A stretch of DNA of 12,986 bases from CAZLPW01 sp964561495 (GTDB taxonomy: Bacteria; Fidelibacterota; Marinisomatia; Marinisomatales; UBA1611), in assembly GCA_964561495.1 (NCBI GenBank), contig CAZLPW010000055.1:1-12986 (forward strand), read 5' to 3'. A program made the translations under genes and the position numbers. The stretch's first letter is position 1. Each line of letters begins with the position of its first letter. The notes beneath the pieces were generated by a model. That model ran no database searches. It saw nothing but the letters and a program-made list of their open reading frames with translations, and had not been told where the DNA came from. Below, in pieces: positions 7,307 to 12,986 of this stretch.

Positions 7307-8695
7307 TTGAAGATATCAAAAACCCTTATCTTATTTCTTTTTCTTTTATTTTCCTGTGGTAGGAATAACTCTGTTTTAAAAAATAAACAACTTCCAAATA
7401 TCATTTTAATTATTGGTGATGATCATGGCTATCCTTATTTTGGGTTTATGGGTTCAAAAAATGTTAGAACTCCGAACATGGACTCTCTAGCCAAAAATGG
7501 AACCGTATTTACCAATGGATATGTGCCTGACAATCATTGCAGACCAACCTTAAGATCTTTAATCACGGGTCTACTGCCAACGGAATACAAAAAGATAGAA
7601 CAAAAAATAAAATCAGATAAAATGATGGAAGACAGCTTTCTAATGATGAGCGAGACAGAAAAAATAGAGTGGATCAATAATTTTGAGTATCATTCTCTTC
7701 AATACTTTGAAACGTTGCCTAAGCTATTACAGTCTAGGGGTTATAATAGTTTCCAATCAGGAAAGTGGTGGGAATATCACTACGAGTATGGCGGGTTTAC
7801 CGATGGTATGACAAAAGGTTGGAAAAGAAAAAAGGTTAATGGTCGAAACTGGTTTCAACAATTTATGGGTGGAGAAGGTACAGAAATTGGTAGGGTTACA
7901 AACAAACCTGTTTTTGACTTCATCAATAAAAATAATAGGGATCCTTTTTTTATTTGGTACGCACCTCAATTGCCTCACTATCCATTTGATGCACCAGAAA
8001 AATATTTAAAATTGTATAGAAACAAAGGTTTCTCGAAGTCTGCAGAAAAATATTATGCTAACTGCACTTGGTTTGATGATGGGGTTGGAGATCTAATGAA
8101 ATTTTTAAAAGAAAAGAGCCTACTAAAAAATACTCTGCTTGTTTACGTCAATGATAATGGATGGGAGCAGGAGCCCAATCAAGAATTTATAGATCATCCA
8201 ATAAGATCTCACAATGGAGGAGACAAGGGAAAGTTATCTGTCTATGATCAATCATTCAGGACACCTATAATTTTTTCTTGGTCTGATCAATTACCAGCCA
8301 ATGCAGAAAAAAAGGATTTAATGCATTCTACTGATATCTATGCAACGATACTTGATCTAGTCAATATTTCACCACCAAAAAAACTACATGGGGCCTCATA
8401 CAAAAATGTAATAAACAACAAAGCATCTAATCTCAGAAAAGAAATTATTGGAAATTCAAACAAAGTTCGAGACATCGGATCAGGTGCAGATCCAATGGGG
8501 AAAGATGAAGAAAACTATTGGATCAGATCAGGTGAATGGTTTTTTAGAATTAATCTTACTAATAATACTCAAGCTCTTTATAATCTGAAAGAAGATCAAT
8601 TTTGCAATCAAAACCTTGAATCTGATAGACCAAATATTTCTAATGAAATGCTAAACAGAATAAGCAGATGGAGACAAAAAAAATTGTCAGAATAA
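7307..8695 (+). CDS. Lipoprotein sulfatase, formylglycine type (S1 family), with a variant maturation motif
   Basis: 462 residues from a TTG start, the only start that keeps the complete lipoprotein signal (hydrophobic 6-15, LFSC, Cys17); no ribosome binding site is visible. Sulfatase landmarks: IIGDDHG (35-41) with metal-binding D38 and D39; the nucleophile segment HCRPTLRSLITG (77-88) with Cys78 as the residue converted to formylglycine; SGKWW (151-155) with K153; PQLPHYPF (220-227) with H224; VNDNG (281-285) with D283 and N284; GGDKGKLS (304-311) with a conserved Lys; and a C-terminal LYNLKEDQFCNQNL strand typical of the family. It hydrolyses sulfate esters, here probably from a glycan in the periplasm or at the surface. 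The canonical C-x-P-x-R has Leu in place of Arg, with Arg one position later. It lies 37 bases after xylA in the same orientation, so the same operon is likely. The exact sulfated substrate is unknown. Confidence 0.9.
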   Translation: MKISKTLILFLFLLFSCGRNNSVLKNKQLPNIILIIGDDHGYPYFGFMGSKNVRTPNMDSLAKNGTVFTNGYVPDNHCRPTLRSLITGLLPTEYKKIEQKIKSDKMMEDSFLMMSETEKIEWINNFEYHSLQYFETLPKLLQSRGYNSFQSGKWWEYHYEYGGFTDGMTKGWKRKKVNGRNWFQQFMGGEGTEIGRVTNKPVFDFINKNNRDPFFIWYAPQLPHYPFDAPEKYLKLYRNKGFSKSAEKYYANCTWFDDGVGDLMKFLKEKSLLKNTLLVYVNDNGWEQEPNQEFIDHPIRSHNGGDKGKLSVYDQSFRTPIIFSWSDQLPANAEKKDLMHSTDIYATILDLVNISPPKKLHGASYKNVINNKASNLRKEIIGNSNKVRDIGSGADPMGKDEENYWIRSGEWFFRINLTNNTQALYNLKEDQFCNQNLESDRPNISNEMLNRISRWRQKKLSE

Positions 8696-8701
8696 AATTA
8701 T

Positions 8702-9799
8702 TTATAATAGATTTAAATATATAAACCTGGGCCGGTATATGTGAGCATTTTTCTCGATGTCATTCCAAAAATCGTAGGATATGGTATTATAGCTGATTAA
8801 AATTCTCTCATCTGTCGATAAAACAGGATGGGCTTTTGCGTTATAGGTAAACAGACCCTGTTTTGATTCTGGTGTAACGAAAAGTTCAATCACTTCACCA
8901 AACGGCCCGACTGGACTCTCACCCACTCTGCAAGCAACTTTATCAGATAAACCATCTAGCTGAAAAGTTAGTAAATATCTACCATCCTTCATTGCCATTA
9001 CACTAAGCTCATTTGAGACCCGATTTGTAATTGGTCTTATTTTAGTTTTGTCATCCTGCCACACGACTCCATCCCAATACTCCCAATCCGAAAATGATTC
9101 AAACTTTGAGGCCGCAACCCTGGCGACTACTAAATTTTTATCTTTACCTAGACATCCATAAACATAAATGTTTTCATCTGGTAGAGGTGCACCAGCCCAT
9201 TTTGTGTTAACAAAAATCCCAGCACCTAGGTTCACATAACCCAATATTGGATGTTCAATATGAAAAGGGGTCGGTAAAATTTTATATTTACCCTCCAAAA
9301 ATTTTTCTTGAGCATCAATTTTTATTATAGATACATCTGGCTCAGTAAAATCGAAAACATTTTCACCCGTCCATTTCACATGATAAGCAAATATATATAT
9401 TGCATTATTATTTTCTTTATTGATAAAACCATCACCAAGCCAAAAAAATAAATCCTCGTTGTTTTTGTTTTTTTCTGGCTCAAATAAAGATAGGGGCTGT
9501 CCATAATTATCTATCTTATAAAAAAAATTTAAACCCATTTTACTTTCATCAGAACCATCAAAAATAGCATAAGAATTATGAACCATTTTATAACCTAAGA
9601 GAGGTTTAGATCCTTTAACCTCACCAACAAAAGTATCACTAAAATAGAAGGCCACTGTCTCTATAGGTTGTTTTTTTGATCTGATTCCTGTTTTTGATAA
9701 AGAAAAAATGCCGTCACCTCCGAACCAACCAGATTCTCTTTTAAATAGAGTCGTCCACTTTTGGGCAATCTCAACATCATAGTTCTCCAGCTTAAGCAT
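8702..9799 (-). CDS. Predicted five-bladed beta-propeller glycan-active protein, subtype A, cytoplasmic (DUF4185/DUF5005-like)
   Basis: 365 residues with no signal peptide. The opening GWFGGDGIF (24-32) and FSDTFVGE (53-60) resemble the first-blade motifs of DUF4185/DUF5005 and GH43-type propellers. Further landmarks shared with the three upstream genes: LGDG (121-124), GAPLPDENIYVYG (203-215), WEYWDG (239-244), NELSVM (263-268) with E264, SPVGPFG (295-301), YNAKAHP (319-325) with H324, LISYNT (334-339) and YRPRFI (355-360). D29, D55 and E264 are conserved across the complete copies and are my candidates for catalysis. It most resembles the exported, partly visible protein at 11966-12986. It is the last gene of a four-gene run, 6 bases after the preceding stop, and converges with the sulfatase gene 6 bases away. 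Likely role is hydrolysis of an imported oligosaccharide. Activity is inferred; a lectin-like or lyase role is possible. Confidence 0.6.
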   Translation of the reverse strand: MLKLENYDVEIAQKWTTLFKRESGWFGGDGIFSLSKTGIRSKKQPIETVAFYFSDTFVGEVKGSKPLLGYKMVHNSYAIFDGSDESKMGLNFFYKIDNYGQPLSLFEPEKNKNNEDLFFWLGDGFINKENNNAIYIFAYHVKWTGENVFDFTEPDVSIIKIDAQEKFLEGKYKILPTPFHIEHPILGYVNLGAGIFVNTKWAGAPLPDENIYVYGCLGKDKNLVVARVAASKFESFSDWEYWDGVVWQDDKTKIRPITNRVSNELSVMAMKDGRYLLTFQLDGLSDKVACRVGESPVGPFGEVIELFVTPESKQGLFTYNAKAHPVLSTDERILISYNTISYDFWNDIEKNAHIYRPRFIYLNLL

Positions 9800-9805
9800 A
9801 ATAAA

Positions 9806-10837
9806 TTATTTGAGTTTCACCTCAACAAATTTTGGTCTATACACATCCATCCCATCGGGCGTCATGAGATTGTCCATGCCTCCAAACTCGTTGGTGGCAT
9901 AGCTTATAATGAGTTTCTCCTTTTTGTCTGACAACCAACCATGAATCCTCATCGCATAGGAGTGTACCTTAAATGGTTTATTTGACTCTGGTATTTCAAA
10001 AATTTTAATTGGCCTATTCCATGGACCTGTGATTTTTTCTGCCCAAGTAAGTAATATTTCATTATCCTGAGGTCTATATGTTGTAGTGAAAAACATTTTG
10101 GTTTTTTTATCAAAATAAATATTTGATTCTGTACAGCTAGGATAAAAACATTCTTGAGCATTAGAAAATTTTTTATCCCATGATCTACCATTAAAAAATT
10201 CCATCCCACTAGCATCATCATTAGTTTCGAAAAACAGTTTTTTTAAACGTCCTAGATAAATACCATCTTTAAAAAAATTTCTATTTGTTAGAAAAGTATA
10301 CATGTATTGATCATCTTTGTACAAGGCAGCATGAGGTACCCCAATATCAAACTTAAAATTCCACATAACCAAGTTCCAATCTCTGGGTTCATCAACATAA
10401 TTTTTAATTTTTATACATACTGTTCCTGCAATGTCAATTGATTGATCAACAGTTTTATTAACAGCCATACAAAAAATGATTAGAGCATCTCCAATGATTA
10501 TTCCATTAGTTGGCCAAAGAAAGTCCCCTGGCAGATGATCCTGACTTAAAAAAAATGATTCTGGGTGAAAATTGTTTTCCCGCCAGTGATAATTCATTTC
10601 TAAGGGAGTACTATTTTTTAATTCCATTATACCAATAGTATTATTTAGAAAAGCCCAATTGTTTCCTCTACAATTTTTTTTACGCTCACCAACAAAAGTG
10701 TCTCCGAACAACCATAGCACTTTTTTATCATTTAATTGAATAGAGTGTGCGACATCTGAGCCTAGCCATCCATTTTCCTGTAAATCAAAAAAATGATCTA
10801 GTTTCAGATGTGGTTTTACAGATTTGATCTCAACCAA
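9806..10837 (-). CDS. Predicted five-bladed beta-propeller glycan-active protein, subtype B, cytoplasmic
   Basis: 343 residues from a TTG start one base after the previous stop; the next in-frame Met is about 70 residues in and would delete the first blade, so TTG is chosen. There is no signal peptide. Landmarks: GWLGSDVAHSIQL (23-35) with D28, LWLFGDTFVGE (41-51) with D46, LWPTNGIIIG (107-116), FNGRSW (215-220), CTESNIYF (235-242) with E237, TTTYRPQDNEI (251-261), GPW (271-273), HSYAMRIHG (292-300) with H299, LIISYAT (309-315) and VYRPKFVEVKL (332-342). It is clearly closest to its upstream neighbour (10839-11969), which shares AHSI, LWPTNG, FGDT, TESNI and TTTY. It appears to be the cytoplasmic counterpart of that exported protein. 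The fold is inferred from these repeating motifs. The reaction is unknown. Confidence 0.6.
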   Translation of the reverse strand: MVEIKSVKPHLKLDHFFDLQENGWLGSDVAHSIQLNDKKVLWLFGDTFVGERKKNCRGNNWAFLNNTIGIMELKNSTPLEMNYHWRENNFHPESFFLSQDHLPGDFLWPTNGIIIGDALIIFCMAVNKTVDQSIDIAGTVCIKIKNYVDEPRDWNLVMWNFKFDIGVPHAALYKDDQYMYTFLTNRNFFKDGIYLGRLKKLFFETNDDASGMEFFNGRSWDKKFSNAQECFYPSCTESNIYFDKKTKMFFTTTYRPQDNEILLTWAEKITGPWNRPIKIFEIPESNKPFKVHSYAMRIHGWLSDKKEKLIISYATNEFGGMDNLMTPDGMDVYRPKFVEVKLK

Positions 10838-10838
10838 A

Positions 10839-11969
10839 TTAATTAACTCTCGCTAATTGAACTTTGATAAATCTAGGACGGTAGGAATTAATATTTGCAT
10901 TTTTATAATCCCCAGTGTAACTAGTAATATAACTGATAATCACTTCACCTGTTTTTTGACTAAACTCAGGATGAGATCTAACAGCGTAGGTTTCAATGCA
11001 GGTTTTTTCTGGACAATTAATAATCGGATTTTCAAATACAACCTCTGGATCACTCCATGGCCCCTCTAAATTTTTTGAATATGTTAACCAAATTTTATTA
11101 TCTATCGCAGTGTAGGTAGTCGTAACATATAAATCCCAATCAGATATGTACTGAATATTAGACTCAGTGTTACCAGGCTCAAAAATATAAACTCTATTTT
11201 GAGTTGTTTTTGACCATGTTTTTAAGTGTTTCTCCCATACCAAATGTTCTAGATCTTTTGAGTCTTTATTTTTGATGAAATCACTTTTAAGCATCCTAGA
11301 CAAAATAGCTTTTTTTTTACGATTTTCAATAGTGAATCCCATAAAGTAAATATGTTTATCTTTTTTAAGTAAAGCACTGTGGTATAATAATTGAAAATCA
11401 TCTCCTGACCATTCAGGGGTTTCAAAATTATAATAATTTTTTTGCCAATTTTTTGGATGTTCATCTGGGTTTATCACCTCAACCACCACAGAACCTGAAA
11501 TGCTAAACCAACCACTCTCACCATGAGCAACTGCCTGACAAAAAATATATAAGTAGTTCCCCAAAATAAAACCATTAGTAGGCCACAAATATTTTCCAGG
11601 CATATTTTTCTTGTTAGGGAAAAAAGCTCTTCCCTCTTCTTCTTTTCCAAAAATAAATTCTATTTTACTAGTTCCTGTGCTATCAAAATATTGGATAGCA
11701 ATACTATTGTTTACGTACCACTTATCAGGAAACAGTCTATTGTTTTCATATTTGCCTGTCCATGTATCTCCAAAAATCCAAAGAATCCGATTTTTTTCAA
11801 GTGGTATTGAATGAGCCGCATCACCAGACAGCCAACCCTTTTCACGCGGCATAAACCAACTATTTTTTTTCTTATCTACTGTGACCTCTTTGACTTTGAA
11901 GTCAGAACCAAAAGAAATTTGGTAAATCAGATTAAAAAATAGTATAAAACGAATCAATTTTTTTATCAT
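10839..11969 (-). CDS. Predicted five-bladed beta-propeller glycan-active protein, subtype B, secreted
   Basis: 376 residues with a Sec signal peptide (MIKK, hydrophobic 6-19, likely cleavage after SFG near residue 21). No lipobox or sorting tail is seen, so it is probably periplasmic or freely secreted. The mature part mirrors the downstream subtype B gene: GWLSGDAAHSIPL (45-57) with D50, LWIFGDTWTG (63-72) with D68, LWPTNGFILG (128-137), YHSALL (196-201), NTESNIQY (267-274) with E269, TTTYTAIDNKI (283-293), EGPW (302-305), ETYAVRSHP (326-334) with H333, VIISYIT (343-349) and YRPRFIKVQL (363-372). Its ATG overlaps the stop of the preceding gene (ATGA, 11969-11966), which shows tight coupling. 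It probably attacks the polysaccharide outside the cytoplasm. Enzyme family is not certain; GH43-like or DUF4185 (the GH183 endo-D-arabinanase family) are the nearest comparisons I can make from memory. Confidence 0.62.
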   Translation of the reverse strand: MIKKLIRFILFFNLIYQISFGSDFKVKEVTVDKKKNSWFMPREKGWLSGDAAHSIPLEKNRILWIFGDTWTGKYENNRLFPDKWYVNNSIAIQYFDSTGTSKIEFIFGKEEEGRAFFPNKKNMPGKYLWPTNGFILGNYLYIFCQAVAHGESGWFSISGSVVVEVINPDEHPKNWQKNYYNFETPEWSGDDFQLLYHSALLKKDKHIYFMGFTIENRKKKAILSRMLKSDFIKNKDSKDLEHLVWEKHLKTWSKTTQNRVYIFEPGNTESNIQYISDWDLYVTTTYTAIDNKIWLTYSKNLEGPWSDPEVVFENPIINCPEKTCIETYAVRSHPEFSQKTGEVIISYITSYTGDYKNANINSYRPRFIKVQLARVN

Positions 11970-12986
11970 TTTAGAAGAATAATTTTTTTTGTTATAAACT
12001 TTTCACTATTTTCTAGTTTTACAAAATAAACACCTGTTGCTGCAGCAGACCCATTATTGTAGTTGCCTCCCCAGTTAAATGTTTTAAATGATAAATTTTT
12101 GCCATCATAAAAATCATTGAAAATCATACTGCCCATGATATCATATATTCCTATCTTATACATATCTCCTATGTTTCCGTCAACCCTAATTTTAATTGAA
12201 TTATTAAATGGATTTGGAAAGCATGATATAGATAAGTTTACTTGGTTTTGATTTGGTAGAGATGGTTCAGGCTCTACATTAAGAGGAAAAACATTATCAG
12301 TGGGAATCGAAATAAATCGAGGTCTATAAAGGTCTCCGCGATCGAAATGATACCAAAAATTTCCGCCTATGTTTGTATTTACATTATAGCTTATAAGAAG
12401 TTTATCTCCGCTAGAAAGATGAGGATGAGCCTTAGCATTATAAGCGGAAACATCATCAAACTCATTATACTCTGGTGCGTCCCAAATGATATTAGATAAA
12501 CCAAAAGGTCCTGTAGGACTGTTTGCTATCCTATATGCTACACTTCTTCCTACACCCCCCTGCTGGAATATGGCTATGTATTTATTAAAATCAATTTGAG
12601 AGACACTAAATTCTGGAGAGATCTGCTGAGTAAGAAGAGAAGCAGTAGATATATCTAAAGTCCAGCTAGAGCCATCCCAAAACTCCCAACTATTATAATC
12701 CTCGATTGTATTTTCTTGAGTCCTAGACACTGTCATATGCTTCATGTTTGTAGAAAATGAATTATAGACCCCATAGAAATAGATATATTCATCTGGTGCT
12801 AAGGCTTCAGAATAATTAGTCAATGGCATTATTGCCTGCCCGTACCAGACATAATCTCCGTTATCGTACTGATAAAATAATGGTGTATCATATTGTTCTG
12901 CACCTGATAGCTGATTTTCTTCATCTAGTTGAAACTTTATAAGTGCTACACCATCAACAGAGAATGGAGGGACGTCATAATCCATC
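11966..12986 (-). CDS. Predicted beta-propeller glycan-active protein, subtype A, with T9SS-type sorting domain; 5' end outside window
   Basis: 339 residues are visible. The first codon in the window reads as Met, but the reading frame reaches the window edge, and alignment with the 365-residue subtype A copy places this point near its residue 150. The first propeller blades and the signal peptide are therefore missing here rather than absent from the protein. Shared landmarks: APDEYIYFYG (63-72), WEFWDG (100-105), PEFSVS (124-129) with E125, SPTGPFG (156-162), YNAKAHPHL (182-190) with H187, LLISYNV (196-202) and YRPRFISI (220-227). A linker rich in Pro, Glu and Asn (233-248) leads to a FlgD-like sorting tail: CFPNPFNNSI (255-264), ATGVYFVKL (316-324) and KKIILLK (333-339). 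It is predicted to be exported and attached to the surface. It is the most upstream visible gene of the four-gene operon; the operon promoter lies outside the window. Confidence 0.65.
   Translation of the reverse strand, partial: MDYDVPPFSVDGVALIKFQLDEENQLSGAEQYDTPLFYQYDNGDYVWYGQAIMPLTNYSEALAPDEYIYFYGVYNSFSTNMKHMTVSRTQENTIEDYNSWEFWDGSSWTLDISTASLLTQQISPEFSVSQIDFNKYIAIFQQGGVGRSVAYRIANSPTGPFGLSNIIWDAPEYNEFDDVSAYNAKAHPHLSSGDKLLISYNVNTNIGGNFWYHFDRGDLYRPRFISIPTDNVFPLNVEPEPSLPNQNQVNLSISCFPNPFNNSIKIRVDGNIGDMYKIGIYDIMGSMIFNDFYDGKNLSFKTFNWGGNYNNGSAAATGVYFVKLENSEKFITKKIILLK

Noticed and set aside
8673..8688. GACAA-AAAAAA-TTGTC palindrome at the end of the sulfatase gene, as a bidirectional terminator
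   Set aside because: Only five pairs with an all-A loop, inside coding sequence and without a U-tract after the stem on either strand.
12983..12985. ATG at the right edge as the true start of the partial propeller gene
   Set aside because: Alignment to the complete subtype A copy puts it about 150 residues into the protein, and a sorting-tail protein should have a signal peptide, which is absent here.
1..12986. tRNA, rRNA, CRISPR arrays, insertion sequences, riboswitches
   Set aside because: Read through on both strands by eye; no direct-repeat arrays, transposase motifs, terminal inverted repeats or recognisable RNA elements were seen. The longest gene-free stretch is 149 bases.

Overview
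The window looks like a chromosomal stretch from a marine, low-GC bacterium of the Fibrobacterota-Chlorobi-Bacteroidota (FCB) superphylum. Two proteins end in a type IX secretion-type C-terminal sorting domain. One carries the 'NYPNPFNP' form that is common in Marinimicrobia, Ignavibacteria and Calditrichaeota. Shine-Dalgarno sequences are clear at some genes and absent at others, and TTG starts occur. The phylum is an inference; no rRNA or tRNA gene is present to settle it.

Left part (1-1662, minus strand, visibly the most AT-rich section): a polysaccharide deacetylase and, coupled to it by an ATGA overlap, a formyltransferase that runs off the left edge. Together they look like the edge of a cell-surface glycan biosynthesis cluster. 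A strong intrinsic terminator at 1646-1680 separates this pair from the next gene. The best ribosome binding site and first ATG of the deacetylase lie inside that hairpin.

Middle part (1696-8695): a large acidic lipoprotein (minus strand) with tandem beta-sandwich modules resembling carbohydrate-binding domains and a sorting tail. It is divergent from a plus-strand operon of a sodium:sugar symporter, xylose isomerase and a lipoprotein sulfatase. The 149-bp divergent spacer is the largest non-coding stretch in the window. It holds a convincing promoter for the lipoprotein, a weaker one for the symporter operon, and a short palindrome at the expected transcription start of the latter.

Right part (8702-12986, minus strand): four consecutive, almost touching genes for related predicted five-bladed beta-propeller proteins, probably glycan-active enzymes of the DUF4185/DUF5005 or GH43-like kind. 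They fall into two subtypes in the order A-B-B-A along the map. The two upstream members look exported (one with a sorting tail, one with a Sec signal peptide) and the two downstream members look cytoplasmic. They converge tail-to-tail with the sulfatase gene, only 6 bp apart.

Read together, 1696-12986 is a compact glycan-use locus without SusC/SusD in view. The inferred flow is a surface binding lipoprotein, exported propeller enzymes and a sulfatase acting on a sulfated polysaccharide, sodium-driven uptake, cytoplasmic propeller enzymes, and pentose isomerisation by xylose isomerase. The polymer is unknown; a sulfated xylose- or other pentose-containing algal glycan is the working guess. 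The four-paralog propeller operon is the best candidate for an undescribed system.
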